Assembly: GCF_014196845.1 (NCBI RefSeq)
Contig: NZ_JACIEM010000001.1
Location: forward strand, 62,001-126,000
DNA length: 64,000 nt
Origin: Aurantimonas endophytica
GTDB lineage: Bacteria; Pseudomonadota; Alphaproteobacteria; Rhizobiales; Rhizobiaceae
Direction of reading: 5' to 3'
Position numbers and translations under genes: made by a program. Positions 8,534 through 17,477 of the stretch are shown piece by piece; position 1 is the first letter of the stretch; each line of letters begins with the position of its first letter. Below the pieces are notes generated by a model. The model saw nothing but the letters and a program-made list of their open reading frames with translations. It made no database searches and was not told the DNA's origin.

Positions 8534-10441
8534 CTATTCTGCGGCCATTGCCGCGTCGTGTTCCTCGGTGAGGGCCAGCCAGTTCTCCTCGCAGGACGCG
8601 AGCGTCTTGGCGGCATCCGAACGCTGCTTGTTGAGCGCAGCGGCCCGTGCCGGATCGCGCGTGTAGAGCGCCGCGTCGCCGAGCGTCTCGTCGAGCCCCT
8701 CGATGGTCTTCTGCAGGCGCGAGATCTGGATATCCAGCTGGCTGATCTTCGCCTTCAGCGGCTTCAACTGCTCGCGGCGTTCGGCGGCGATACGGCGCTG
8801 GTCGATCTTCGAAACCTGCGGAGCGGGGGCCGAGGCGAGGTCGCCGGGATCGGCCCCGACGCTGTTGCCCTTGGTGGCGCCCGAGAGCACCAGCTTCTTG
8901 TAGTCCTCGAGGTCGCCGTCGTAGCGCGAGACCGTGCCCTCGGCGACGATCCACAGCCGGTCCATCGTCGCCTCGACCATGTGACGGTCATGGCTGATCA
9001 GGATGACGGCGCCGGGAAAGTCGTTGAGCGCCCGCACCAGGCTTTCGCGCGCCTCGATGTCGAGATGGTTGGTGGGCTCGTCGAGGATCAGAAGGTTCGG
9101 CGCGTCGAGCGTCGCAAGGCCCATAAGCAGTCGGGCCTTCTCGCCGCCCGACAGCTTCTCGGCCGCGGTGTCCATCTTCTGGGTCGGCAGGCCCATCCGG
9201 GCGACCTTGGCGCGGACCTTGGCTTCCGGCGCATCGGGCATCAGCCGCCGCACGTGCTGCACGGCGCTCTCGGCCGGCCGCAGATCGTCGATCTGGTGCT
9301 GTGCGAAGAAGGCGATCTTCAGCCCCGGTGCGCGGGTGATGGTGCCCGATTGTTCGGCCAGCCGGCCGGCCAGCAGCTTGGCGAAGGTCGACTTGCCGTT
9401 GCCGTTCTGGCCGAGCAGCGCGATCCGGTCGTCGGTATCGATGCGCAGGTCGAGGCGCGACAGGATCGGCCGGCCGGGCGTGTAGCCGACCGTCGCATGC
9501 TCCATGCGGATGATCGGCGAGGCGGCGGCCTTTTCCGGCGCCTCGAAGACGAAGGGCGTCACGTGGTCTTCGACGATCGCCTGCAGCGGCTGCATCTTCT
9601 CCAGCGCCTTGAGGCGGGACTGGGCCTGACGCGCCTTGGAGGCCTTGGCACGGAAGCGCTCGACGAACGCCTCCATGTGCTTGCGATGCGCTTCCTGCTT
9701 GCCGATCGCCTTCTGCAAGAGCTCGAGTTTCTCGGCGCGCTGGCGTTCGAACTGGTCGTAGTCGCCGCGGTAGAAGTTCAGCTTCTGCTGGTCGAGATGG
9801 ACGATCGAATTGACCGCGTTGTTGAGGACGTCGCGGTCATGGCTGATGACCAGCACCGTGTGCGGATAGCGCGCGACGAAGTTCTCCAGCCAGAGCGTGC
9901 CCTCGAGATCGAGATAGTTGGTCGGCTCGTCGAGCAGCAGCAGGTCGGGCTGCGAGAACAGCACCGCCGCGAGGGCAACGCGCATCCGCCAGCCGCCGGA
10001 GAAGGACGAGGCCGGGCGGGCCTGCGCCGCCATGTCGAAGCCGAGGCCGGACAGGATGGAGGACGCGCGGGACTCGGCGGAATGCGCCTCGATGTCGGCG
10101 AGCCGGATGTGGATGTCGGCGATACGGTTCGGATCGGTGGCGGTCTCCGCTTCGGCCAGCAGCGCGACGCGCTCGAGATCGGCTTTCAGCACGATTTCGA
10201 TCAGCGACTCCTCGGTGCCGGGGGCCTCCTGGGCGACCTGGCCAAGCCGTGTGTTCTTCGGGAACGACACCGATCCGGTCTCGGCCGCAAGGTCGCCGGT
10301 GATGACGCGGAAGAGCGTCGACTTGCCGGCGCCGTTGCGTCCGACGAGGCCCGCCTTGGTGCCGGTCGGCAGCGTCAGGCTGGCATGGTCGATGAGCAGG
10401 CGGCCGGCAACGCGCGCGGAGAGGTCGGTAATCTGAAGCAT
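8534..10441 (-). CDS. ABC-F family ATPase (YheS/Uup-like)
   Basis: Soluble protein with two ABC ATPase domains and no membrane segments; ABC-F proteins act on ribosomes. The first domain has Walker A GRNGAGKST at residues 34-42, signature SGGWRM and Walker B LLLLDEPTNYLDL. A linker rich in K, R, E and Q (about 235-300) fits the P-site tRNA-interaction motif. The second domain has GQNGNGKST, LSGGEKARLLMG and LLILDEPTNHLD. The C-terminal 100 residues form a coiled coil (LKPLKAKISQLDIQISRLQK), as in YheS and Uup. The start was set at MLQITDLSARV, where homology begins; a start 21 bases upstream is in frame. Assignment to a particular ABC-F subgroup is not possible here. Confidence 0.9.
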   Translation of the reverse strand: MLQITDLSARVAGRLLIDHASLTLPTGTKAGLVGRNGAGKSTLFRVITGDLAAETGSVSFPKNTRLGQVAQEAPGTEESLIEIVLKADLERVALLAEAETATDPNRIADIHIRLADIEAHSAESRASSILSGLGFDMAAQARPASSFSGGWRMRVALAAVLFSQPDLLLLDEPTNYLDLEGTLWLENFVARYPHTVLVISHDRDVLNNAVNSIVHLDQQKLNFYRGDYDQFERQRAEKLELLQKAIGKQEAHRKHMEAFVERFRAKASKARQAQSRLKALEKMQPLQAIVEDHVTPFVFEAPEKAAASPIIRMEHATVGYTPGRPILSRLDLRIDTDDRIALLGQNGNGKSTFAKLLAGRLAEQSGTITRAPGLKIAFFAQHQIDDLRPAESAVQHVRRLMPDAPEAKVRAKVARMGLPTQKMDTAAEKLSGGEKARLLMGLATLDAPNLLILDEPTNHLDIEARESLVRALNDFPGAVILISHDRHMVEATMDRLWIVAEGTVSRYDGDLEDYKKLVLSGATKGNSVGADPGDLASAPAPQVSKIDQRRIAAERREQLKPLKAKISQLDIQISRLQKTIEGLDETLGDAALYTRDPARAAALNKQRSDAAKTLASCEENWLALTEEHDAAMAAE

Positions 10442-10561
10442 GGCGCCCTTCTGCCACGCCATGCCGCAGTGCGGAAGGGGGCTTGCGCGAGAAGTCGGCG
10501 GCGACCGCCGAACAGGCGCAGAAGTGATCGGCCTTCGGGCGGCGATCGGTCCGAACGTCGA

Positions 10562-11068
10562 TCAGCCCCGTCCGGTCTCGCGCTGGAACTGGATAAGGTC
10601 GAGGCTCGGCGCATCCCGGCCGAAGCCGGTCAGGACCGCATGCGCCTGGCCGCGATGGTGGGTCTGGTGGTTGAACATGTGCAGCAGTGCCGGAGCCAGC
10701 TTATGGGTGATGGCCTGCGGACTGGAAATCGTCTCGTAGCTGAGGCTCGCCGCGAGATCGGTTTCGCCGAGGCTCGCGATCCAGTCGGCGATCCGGGCGT
10801 CCTCCGCGACGCGCGCCGCGCCGAGCGCGTACCGGTTCTCGTAGAGGATCGCGTCGAGCCGGGCGGGCGCATCGCCCGCGCCGGTGAAGCGCCGCATCCA
10901 GATCCGGTCGGCCGCCAATATGTGGTTGAGCGTGCCGAGCATCGACCGGAAGAAGACGCCGCGATCGGCCCGGAACTCGTCGTCGGACAGCACGTCCGCC
11001 GCCGCGTAGAGGCGCTCGTTGCACCAGCAATTATAACCGGCGAACATCGCCATCGTGTCGTGATACAT
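10562..11068 (-). CDS. DinB-like four-helix metalloenzyme-fold protein
   Basis: The 168-residue product has the DinB/YfiT layout: FAGYNCWCNERLY at the N-terminus, LNHILAADRIWMRRF near residues 47-62, and HMFNHQTHHRGQAHAVLTGF near 130-150. The conserved His residues in those segments form the usual divalent metal site. Relatives include damage-inducible proteins and thiol-dependent transferases, often acting with low-molecular-weight thiols. It is divergent from a GST-like gene with only 33 bp between start codons, so the two may be co-regulated, and a thiol-related role would suit both. The exact reaction is unknown. Confidence 0.82.
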   Translation of the reverse strand: MYHDTMAMFAGYNCWCNERLYAAADVLSDDEFRADRGVFFRSMLGTLNHILAADRIWMRRFTGAGDAPARLDAILYENRYALGAARVAEDARIADWIASLGETDLAASLSYETISSPQAITHKLAPALLHMFNHQTHHRGQAHAVLTGFGRDAPSLDLIQFQRETGRG

Positions 11069-11101
11069 CGCGTCGTCCCGATCATTGCGAAGGAAACACC
11101 C

Positions 11102-11794
11102 GTGGCGATCCTACTCCATGAACTCGTCGGCAGCGATCCGCAGCGGCCGTTCTCGCCGCATTGCTGGAAGGTCCGGCTGGCCCTTCGCCACAAGGGCCTC
11201 GACTTCCGGACGGTGCCGGTGCCGTTCACCGGCGTTGCTTCGATCGAGGGCGGATCGGGGATCGTGCCGGTGCTTCGCGACGGCGAGACCGTCGTGTCGG
11301 ATTCCTTCGCCATCGCCGAATATCTGGAGACGGCCTATCCGGACGCGCCGAGCCTGTTCGGCGGGGAGGGCGGTCGGCATCTCTCGCGCTTCGTCGAAAG
11401 CTGGTCGCAGCGCACGATCCATCCCTTCGTCTCGACCTCGCGCGCCCTCGTCTCCATCCACGACAGCCTCGCGGCGCCGGACCGTGTCTATTTCCGCCAG
11501 AGCCGCGAAAAGGTGTTCGGCAAGCCCCTGGAAGCGGTGATCGTCGGCGACGAGGAGCGGCTTGCCGAATTCGGCAAGAAGCTGAATCCGCTGCGCTCGC
11601 TTCTGGAGAGACAGGCGTTTCTTGGCGGCGACGTCCCGCTGTTTGCCGACTATATCGTCTTTGGCGCCTTCCAGTGGCTGCGCGTCGTCACGCCCTGGCA
11701 GGTGCTGGCCTCGGACGATCCGATTGCCGACTGGTTCGAGCGCTGTCTCGACCTGCATGGTGGCGAAGGGCGGCAGGTCCCGGCAGCGGCCTGA
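11102..11794 (+). CDS. Glutathione S-transferase family protein
   Basis: The 230-residue product has a thioredoxin-like N-domain ([20 protein letters not shown], then [20 protein letters not shown] with the cis-Pro and the glutathione-binding Asp-Ser) and an all-helical C-domain from about residue 90. It probably conjugates or reduces substrates with glutathione in the cytoplasm; the substrate cannot be inferred. The only sensible start is a GTG at 11102, with AAGGA 7-8 nt upstream. No in-frame ATG precedes the conserved start. A much longer reading frame runs in from upstream but is antisense to the ABC-F and DinB genes. It is divergent from the DinB-like gene. Confidence 0.87.
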   Translation: MAILLHELVGSDPQRPFSPHCWKVRLALRHKGLDFRTVPVPFTGVASIEGGSGIVPVLRDGETVVSDSFAIAEYLETAYPDAPSLFGGEGGRHLSRFVESWSQRTIHPFVSTSRALVSIHDSLAAPDRVYFRQSREKVFGKPLEAVIVGDEERLAEFGKKLNPLRSLLERQAFLGGDVPLFADYIVFGAFQWLRVVTPWQVLASDDPIADWFERCLDLHGGEGRQVPAAA

Positions 11795-11802
11795 GCGGCC
11801 GG

Positions 11803-11831
11803 CTTGCCGGGCGGGGGGACGACGGCTATAG
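11803..11831 (+). promoter_or_regulatory. Likely ndk promoter
   Basis: CTTGCC (11803-11808), exactly 17 nt, then CTATAG (11826-11831): a close match to the rhizobial sigma-70 pattern CTTGAC-N17-CTATAT. It lies 37 bp before the ndk start. Confidence 0.55.
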
Positions 11832-11868
11832 GTCCGCCACCTTCCAAACCTCTTTCAAAGGATATTCC

Positions 11869-12291
11869 ATGGCGGTCGAACGCACGTTCTCCATGATCAA
11901 GCCGGATGCCACGCGTCGCAATCTCACGGGCGCCATCACCAAGATGTTCGAGGACGCCGGCTTTTCGGTCATCGCCTCCAAGCGCGTGTGGATGAGCCGC
12001 CGCGAAGCCGAGGGCTTCTACGCCGTCCACAAGGAGCGTCCGTTCTTCGGCGAGCTCGTCGAGTCGATGTGCTCGGGCCCGACCATCGTCCAGGTGCTGC
12101 AGGGCGAGAACGCCATCGCGCGCAACCGCGAGATCATGGGTGCGACCAACCCGTCGGACGCGGCCGAAGGCACGATCCGCAAGGCGTTCGCCCTGTCGAT
12201 CGGCGAGAACTCGGTCCACGGCTCGGACGCACCGGAAACCGCCAGCCAGGAGATCGCCTACTGGTTCTCCGAGACGGAAATCGTCGGCTGA
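11869..12291 (+). CDS. ndk: Nucleoside diphosphate kinase
   Basis: Transfers the gamma-phosphate of ATP to other NDPs via a phospho-His intermediate, balancing NTP and dNTP pools. The 140-residue length is canonical. Visible family motifs are [15 protein letters not shown] at the start, the KERPFF nucleotide-binding block, the [17 protein letters not shown] stretch, and [17 protein letters not shown] containing the catalytic His (NSVHGSD). The ATG at 11869 follows AAAGGATATTCC. It has its own promoter candidate and is closed by a strong terminator. Confidence 0.97.
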   Translation: MAVERTFSMIKPDATRRNLTGAITKMFEDAGFSVIASKRVWMSRREAEGFYAVHKERPFFGELVESMCSGPTIVQVLQGENAIARNREIMGATNPSDAAEGTIRKAFALSIGENSVHGSDAPETASQEIAYWFSETEIVG

Positions 12292-12317
12292 CCGCTTCTG
12301 CTACTCGATACTGATGC

Positions 12318-12350
12318 AAAGGGAGGCCGTCGTGCCTCCCTTTGTCGTTT
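12318..12350. terminator. Intrinsic terminator after ndk
   Basis: A perfect 10-bp stem, AAAGGGAGGC (12318-12327) with GCCTCCCTTT (12334-12343), a 6-nt loop and a T-rich tail (TTTGTCGTTT). It lies between the convergent ndk and CBS-domain genes and may serve both strands. Confidence 0.85.
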
Positions 12351-12360
12351 CAGGGCCCGT

Positions 12361-12888
12361 TCAGCTGCTGCTGCCGAAGAACGAGGTCAGGATGACGATC
12401 AGGATGATCGAGTAGAGCAGCACGCTGCCGACCACGAGAAGGATCTGATAGTTGCGGCCGACGGTCGTGCGGGTGATCTCGCGGGCCTGATGCAGGAGGT
12501 TCGGCCACGTATACGAGACGAAGTCGCCCTGGGTCATGACCGAGACCACCTTGCCGCTGTCGTCGACGATCGGCAGGCGGCGGAAGCGCTCGTTCGACAT
12601 GATCCGCATCCATTCGATCAGGTCATCGTCGGCCTTCGCAACGCGCACGCCCGCGGTCATGATCTCGGCGAGCCGTGTGGTCGTCGGATCGCGTTCGCGG
12701 GCGACGAGGCGGTTGAGGATGTCGCGCTCGGTGACGACGCCGAGCAGCTTCTGGTTGGCGTCGATCACCATGACCGATCCGATATTGCGCTTGGCCATCT
12801 GCATCGCGGCGTCGATGACCAGCACGTCCGGGCCGAAGCTCAGCGGTTTGGGCTTGTCGCGAAACTCCGGCCGATCCCTGATCTTCAT
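12361..12888 (-). CDS. Membrane-anchored tandem CBS-domain protein
   Basis: The 175-residue product has two CBS domains: about residues 10-70 (DVLVIDAAMQMAKRNIGSVM, LLGVVTERDI) and 75-135 (MTAGVRVAKADDDLIEWMRI, FRRLPIVDDSGKVVSVMTQG). CBS pairs usually bind adenine nucleotides. After them comes a C-terminal hydrophobic helix (YQILLVVGSVLLYSIILIVI) ending in FFGSSS. The protein is thus a soluble sensor tethered by a single C-terminal anchor. The ATG at 12888 has GGAGG 7 nt upstream; a longer in-frame start at 12906 is possible. The ligand and the process controlled are unknown. Confidence 0.85.
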   Translation of the reverse strand: MKIRDRPEFRDKPKPLSFGPDVLVIDAAMQMAKRNIGSVMVIDANQKLLGVVTERDILNRLVARERDPTTTRLAEIMTAGVRVAKADDDLIEWMRIMSNERFRRLPIVDDSGKVVSVMTQGDFVSYTWPNLLHQAREITRTTVGRNYQILLVVGSVLLYSIILIVILTSFFGSSS

Positions 12889-12988
12889 GATGGTGCCTCC
12901 TCCCAAGATCGGGAGAAGTGTAAACCAAACATGACAGATGCGGAAGCTGGAAGGTCCTAAGCGACTGACAGTGCAGTGCAGGATAGCG

Positions 12989-13462
12989 TCAGAGCTTGTG
13001 CCAGCGATCGGCGGCGTGGTTGTCGGTGTCGCGCGATTCCACCCAGCCGCCGGTAGAGCCGTCGATGAGATGCTCGCGCTTCCAGAACGGGGCGCGGGTC
13101 TTGAGGAAGTCCATCAGGAAGGACGCCCCGTCGAAGGCGGCCTGCCGGTGCGTCGAGGTGCAGCCGACGAAGACGATGTCTTCCCCGGGCTTGATCAGGC
13201 CGAAGCGGTGGATCGCCGTGCATCCGAGCAGCGGCCAGCGCTCCAGCGCCTCGCGCGCGATCCGCTCGATCTCCCGCTCGGCCATGCCAGGGTAATGCTC
13301 GAGCTCGAGGGCCTGCAGCCGGCCGCCTTCGTCGCGGCAATAGCCGGAAAAGGTCACCACGGCGCCGACCTGTCCGGATCCCGACAGGGCGGCGATTTCG
13401 GCGCCGATGTCGATGCGATCCGCCTGGATCCGCACGACCGGCGAGATGATCTGTTCGCTCAC
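12989..13462 (-). CDS. moaE: Molybdopterin synthase catalytic subunit MoaE
   Basis: MoaE with MoaD converts precursor Z (cPMP) to molybdopterin. The 157-residue product shows VVTFSGYCRDEGGRLQALEL near residue 35, GLIKPGEDIVFVGCTSTHRQ near 95, and the active-site block FLKTRAPFWKRE with its two Lys. The start is a GTG at 13462, two bases after the moaD stop, so translation is probably coupled. It is last in the minus-strand run uvrC-pgsA-moaD-moaE. Downstream use of the cofactor is illustrated by the molybdopterin oxidoreductase at 21-23 kb. Confidence 0.93.
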   Translation of the reverse strand: MSEQIISPVVRIQADRIDIGAEIAALSGSGQVGAVVTFSGYCRDEGGRLQALELEHYPGMAEREIERIAREALERWPLLGCTAIHRFGLIKPGEDIVFVGCTSTHRQAAFDGASFLMDFLKTRAPFWKREHLIDGSTGGWVESRDTDNHAADRWHKL

Positions 13463-13464
13463 GG

Positions 13465-13716
13465 TCAGCCGCCTGTCATGGGCGGGAACAGCGCGATCTC
13501 GCGCGCGCCCGCCAGCGGCTGCGAATGGTCGACATGTTCCTGGTCGATGGCGACCCGGATGATCTCCGGCGCCTGGAGTGCCGCGTCGTAGCCGGCGCCG
13601 CGTCCCCTCAGCCAGTGCAGGAGATCGCTGACCGTCTCGACGCCGGCCGGCAGTTCGACCTCTTCTTCCGACAGGCCGATGCGTTCGCGGACCCAGGCGA
13701 AATAGGCGAGCTTCAT
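13465..13716 (-). CDS. moaD: Molybdopterin synthase sulfur-carrier subunit MoaD
   Basis: Ubiquitin-fold sulfur carrier of 83 residues ending in the obligatory Gly-Gly (FPPMTGG), which is adenylated and thiocarboxylated before donating sulfur to precursor Z. It starts MKLAYFAWVRERIG, and the IALFPPMTGG tail is diagnostic. I used the ATG at 13716, the start of homology; a start 36 bases upstream is in frame. It is 54 bp downstream of pgsA and directly precedes moaE. Confidence 0.94.
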   Translation of the reverse strand: MKLAYFAWVRERIGLSEEEVELPAGVETVSDLLHWLRGRGAGYDAALQAPEIIRVAIDQEHVDHSQPLAGAREIALFPPMTGG

Positions 13717-13770
13717 GACGTTCCACCTTCGCTTTCGTCGGGCGGGCGGCATGGCCGCCTTCCGGAACTC

Positions 13771-14364
13771 TCAGTCGTCGATATGGCGCAGTCCGGCACG
13801 GAAATAATCGTAGCCGGTATAGAGCGTCACGAGTGCTGAGACCCAGAGCAGGACGATCCCGAGATCGGTGATGTAGGGGAGGATCTTGTCGCCGGCAGGG
13901 CCCGCCAGCAGGAAGCCGACCGCCACCATCTGGATCGTCGTCTTCCATTTGGCGAGCCGCGTCACCGGCACCGAGACTTTCAGTTCGGCAAGATACTCGC
14001 GCAGGCCGGAGACCAGGATCTCGCGGCACAGGATGACGATCGCCGCCCAGATGCTCCAGCCGGCGATGGTGCCGTCCGCCGCCAGCAGCAGGAGCGCCGC
14101 GGCAACCAGCAGCTTGTCCGCGATGGGATCGAGCATCCGTCCGATCGTCGAGGTCTGCTGCCAGGCGCGTGCCAGATAGCCGTCGAAGAAGTCGGTGACG
14201 CTCGCGCCGATGAAGATCGCCAGCGCCGACCAGCGGGCGTAGTCCGGACTGCGCAGCTGGCCTTCCATGAAGAAGCACAGAACCACCAGCGGAACGCAGA
14301 CGATCCGCGCGTAGGTCAGGAGGTTGGGAAGGCTGAGAGCCCGAGAGGCCATGAAAGCGTCCAT
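13771..14364 (-). CDS. pgsA: CDP-diacylglycerol-glycerol-3-phosphate 3-phosphatidyltransferase
   Basis: Inner-membrane enzyme making phosphatidylglycerol phosphate, the committed step to PG and cardiolipin. The 197-residue product has the CDP-alcohol phosphotransferase motif with its spaced Asp residues (DFFDGYLARAW then GRMLDPIADK, about residues 59-85) and five to six TM helices. The start LSLPNLLTYARIVCVPLVVL is typical of PgsA. Its position between uvrC and moaD matches rhizobial genomes. A second member of the superfamily lies at 28.7 kb, but this one has the better PgsA context and sequence. Confidence 0.93.
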   Translation of the reverse strand: MDAFMASRALSLPNLLTYARIVCVPLVVLCFFMEGQLRSPDYARWSALAIFIGASVTDFFDGYLARAWQQTSTIGRMLDPIADKLLVAAALLLLAADGTIAGWSIWAAIVILCREILVSGLREYLAELKVSVPVTRLAKWKTTIQMVAVGFLLAGPAGDKILPYITDLGIVLLWVSALVTLYTGYDYFRAGLRHIDD

Positions 14365-14446
14365 GTCGCGGTTTGCGCGCCCCCTAGAAGCGCGGGCAGG
14401 TGGGTCGCGTCAACCGCGGTGATGGTCTTATGCGGCGAAGATGCGT

Positions 14447-16492
14447 TCATCCCTGCTCGTGGAAGTGGTCGTAGATCGACTTCGCCATCGCGGCCGAAAT
14501 GCCGTCGACGGCGAGAAGATCGCTGAGACCGGCGCGCGACACCGCCTTGGCGGTGCCGAAATGATGAAGGAGCGCGCGCTTGCGTGACGGACCGATTCCC
14601 TCGACCTCGTCGAGCGGATTCTTCACCAGTTCCTTCTTCCGCCGGGCGCGGTGCGTGCCGATGGCGAATCGGTGCGCTTCGTCGCGCAGCCGCTGCAGGA
14701 AGTACAGCACCGGATCGCGGGGCGGCAGCGAGAACGGCTCGCGGTCCGCTGTCACGAAACGCTCGCGGCCGGCATCGCGGTCGACACCCTTGGCGACGCC
14801 GATCATCGTCACCCGGTCGGCGATGCCGAGTTCTTCCAGGATGGTGCGCACCGCCGAGACCTGGCCCTTGCCGCCGTCGATGAGGATGAGGTCGGGCCAG
14901 GCAGGCAGCCCGGCTTCCGATACGATGTCGTCCTCTATGTCGTCGCCATCCTCCGCGGCACCCTCCGGCATCGGTGCCTCGGCCTCCTCCTTCAAGAGGC
15001 GCGCGAAGCGCCGCGTCAGCATTTCCTGCATCATCGCAAAGTCGTCGCCGGGCGTGATGTCGACGCCCTTGATGTTGAACTTGCGATACTGGTTCTTCAC
15101 GAACCCCTCGGGTCCGGCGACGATCATCGCTCCCACCGCGGCGGTGCCCATGATGTGGGAGTTGTCGTAGACCTCGATCCGCCGGGGCGTGCGCGCCAGC
15201 CCGAACGTCTCCTGCACGCCCTTGAGGAGGCGCGCCTGCGACGATGTCTCCGCAAGCCGCCGGCCGAGCGCCTCGCGGGCATTGCTCGATGCGTGGTCGA
15301 CCAGCTCCTTCTTCAGCCCGCGCGCCGGCACCTCGATCTTGACCCGGCGCTCCGCCCGGACGCTGAGCGCGTCGGCGAGTAGCGGCTCGTCCTCCACCGC
15401 GATCGGCAGCAGCACCAGCCGCGGCGCCGGCTTGTCGTCGTAGAACTGCGCGAGGAATGCCCCGAGCACGGCTTCCGGCTCCAGCGAGGGGTCCGCCTTG
15501 GGAAAATAGGCGCGGTTGCCCCAGTTCTGTCCGGTGCGGAAGAAGAACACCTGGATGCAGGTGAGCCCACCCTCCTGATGGATGGCGAAGACGTCGGCCT
15601 CCTCGATGCCGGCAGGGTTGATGCCCTGGTGCGCCTGGACATGGGAGAGCGCCGCCAGCCGGTCGCGATAGATCGCGGCGCGCTCGAAATCGAGGTCCTG
15701 CGAGGCCGCCTGCATGGCGGTCGCCATGCCGCTCTTGATCTGGCTCGACCGGCCCGACAGGAACGCCTTCGCCTCGCCGACCAGCTCTCGATAGTCGTCG
15801 ATCGAGATCTCGCCGGTGCAGGGCGCCGAGCAGCGCTTGATCTGGTGCAGCAGGCAGGGGCGGGTGCGCGTCTCGTAGACGGAGTCGGTGCAGGTCCGCA
15901 GCAGGAAGGCCCGCTGCAGCGAGTTGATGGTGCGGCCGACCGCGCCGGCCGAGGCGAACGGCCCGAAATAGCTGCCCTTCCGCGACCGGGCGCCACGGTG
16001 CTTCATGATCGCCGGCGCTTCGTGGTCCTCGCTGACCAAGATGTAGGGGAACGACTTGTCGTCCCGCATCAGAACGTTAAAGCGCGGGCGCAACCGCTTG
16101 ATCAGATTCGCTTCGAGCAGAAGCGCCTCCGTCTCGGTGCGCGTCGTCACGAATTCCATCTGCCGCGTATCGCGGATCATCCGCGCGATGCGTTGCGTGT
16201 GCCCGCCGAGGCGGGTGTAGCTGACGACGCGCTTCTTCAGCGACCGCGCCTTGCCGACATAGAGGACCTCGCCGTCCTTGCCGAACATGCGGTAGACGCC
16301 CGGCCGGTTGGGCAGGCGCTTGGCCAGGGCAACGATCAGGTCGACGCCGGTCAGCCCGCTCGCTGCCGCGCCGCCGGCATCGTCCCATTCGATCGACGCC
16401 AGGAGCTCGGCGCTGCTCGCGGTGACGGCGATCGCGTCAGCCTCTGGGGCGTCTTCGTCTTCCAGATCGTCGATATCGGCCGGATCGTTCAT
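14447..16492 (-). CDS. uvrC: Excinuclease ABC subunit C
   Basis: Makes both incisions around UvrAB-marked DNA lesions in nucleotide excision repair. The product is about 681 residues. It has a GIY-YIG nuclease ([20 protein letters not shown]), a Cys cluster in [19 protein letters not shown], a UVR region, a C-terminal RNase H-like nuclease ([19 protein letters not shown]) and a tandem helix-hairpin-helix tail ([16 protein letters not shown]). The N-terminus before the nuclease is an acidic leader ([15 protein letters not shown]). The start is uncertain: 16492 has AGGA 5 nt upstream, while ATGs at 16540 and 16549 are also in frame. It heads the uvrC-pgsA-moaD-moaE run. Confidence 0.94.
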   Translation of the reverse strand: MNDPADIDDLEDEDAPEADAIAVTASSAELLASIEWDDAGGAAASGLTGVDLIVALAKRLPNRPGVYRMFGKDGEVLYVGKARSLKKRVVSYTRLGGHTQRIARMIRDTRQMEFVTTRTETEALLLEANLIKRLRPRFNVLMRDDKSFPYILVSEDHEAPAIMKHRGARSRKGSYFGPFASAGAVGRTINSLQRAFLLRTCTDSVYETRTRPCLLHQIKRCSAPCTGEISIDDYRELVGEAKAFLSGRSSQIKSGMATAMQAASQDLDFERAAIYRDRLAALSHVQAHQGINPAGIEEADVFAIHQEGGLTCIQVFFFRTGQNWGNRAYFPKADPSLEPEAVLGAFLAQFYDDKPAPRLVLLPIAVEDEPLLADALSVRAERRVKIEVPARGLKKELVDHASSNAREALGRRLAETSSQARLLKGVQETFGLARTPRRIEVYDNSHIMGTAAVGAMIVAGPEGFVKNQYRKFNIKGVDITPGDDFAMMQEMLTRRFARLLKEEAEAPMPEGAAEDGDDIEDDIVSEAGLPAWPDLILIDGGKGQVSAVRTILEELGIADRVTMIGVAKGVDRDAGRERFVTADREPFSLPPRDPVLYFLQRLRDEAHRFAIGTHRARRKKELVKNPLDEVEGIGPSRKRALLHHFGTAKAVSRAGLSDLLAVDGISAAMAKSIYDHFHEQG

Positions 16493-16791
16493 GTCGTCCT
16501 GAAGGCTCTGGCTTGGGTTGCCCGCAATGGGCTTCGTCATTCGCGGCATCGGGCGCTGCGTGTCTCCCTTTATATGATTCGCCAGGCGGCCGAATGCACG
16601 GGGCCGCGAGCGGCCCGCTCGAACTCCCCCCGCCACCTTGCGGGCGCTGTGGCCGACCTGCAACGCTCGCGACTTGTTTCAGATTATTTCCGGCCGGAGG
16701 GAGCCTTCGCCCGACATTCGCACTTTTCCCGGGAGATATCGTCCCCACCTCTCCGGTCATGAACCGGAACGGGCATCTGAAAGGCCTGAGT

Positions 16792-17457
16792 ATGGTGAAG
16801 CTTCGACATCTTGCACTGGGTGCTGCGCTGGCGCTGCTGACCACGCCGTCGTCGGCGGCAGACGCCGTCTATGGCGAGCCGGCGCCGTCGCCTGTCGCCG
16901 TGGGTACGGCCGCCACACCGGTGTATGTCTGGTCAGGCCCCTATGCCGGCGGCTTCGTCGGCTATAACAGCGCCAATTTCGACCAGAGCGGCGGCGCGAG
17001 CTTCGATGGCGACGGCTTCGTCGGTGGTGTCTACGCGGGTTACAATCTGCAGACCGACCGTTTTGTCTATGGTCTTGAGGCCGATATCGGCGGCTCCGGC
17101 GTCGACGCCGACGGCTTCAATGTCGCGACCGGTTCGGCCATTTCCGCGGACGGCAACATCTTCGGCTCGCTTCGCGCGCGCGCCGGCGTCGCCGTCGACC
17201 CGTTCCTGGTATTCGCCACGGCGGGCGTCGCGGCATCGCGCAACGAGCTGTCGCTGAACGGTTTCTCCGACGAGCAGACCAGCGTCGGCTACACGGTGGG
17301 CGGCGGCGTCGAGGCGCAGATCACCGACAGCATCACGTCGCGGCTCGAATATCGCTATTCCGACTACGGGAGCGAAACCTACGATCTCGGCAACACGTCG
17401 GTGTCGTCGGGATTCGACGAGCACTCGATCCGGGCCGGCGTCGCGCTCAAGTTCTGA
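16792..17457 (+). CDS. Outer-membrane beta-barrel protein (Omp31/porin-like)
   Basis: The 221-residue product has a signal peptide (KLRHLALGAALALLTTPSSA|AD) and a Pro-Val-rich linker. It then has an eight-stranded barrel typical of the small OMP_b-brl family: WSGPYAGGFVGYNSANF, GGVYAGYNLQTDRFVYGLEA, LRARAGVAVDPFLVFATAGV, RLEYRYSDYGSETYDLG and the terminal SIRAGVALKF ending in Phe, the barrel-assembly signal. Such proteins resemble Brucella Omp25/Omp31 and rhizobial surface antigens; the role is structural or adhesive by analogy. I set the start at 16792 (AAGG upstream); an ATG at 16759 is in frame. It is divergent from uvrC across about 300 bp. Confidence 0.88.
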   Translation: MVKLRHLALGAALALLTTPSSAADAVYGEPAPSPVAVGTAATPVYVWSGPYAGGFVGYNSANFDQSGGASFDGDGFVGGVYAGYNLQTDRFVYGLEADIGGSGVDADGFNVATGSAISADGNIFGSLRARAGVAVDPFLVFATAGVAASRNELSLNGFSDEQTSVGYTVGGGVEAQITDSITSRLEYRYSDYGSETYDLGNTSVSSGFDEHSIRAGVALKF

Positions 17458-17477
17458 CCCGCGACGGAGGCAGATGG

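Noticed and set aside
7628-11100. More than 1100 codons of open frame upstream of the GST start
   Set aside because: This part is antisense to the membrane protein, ABC-F and DinB genes. Only the end from 11102 looks like a protein family.
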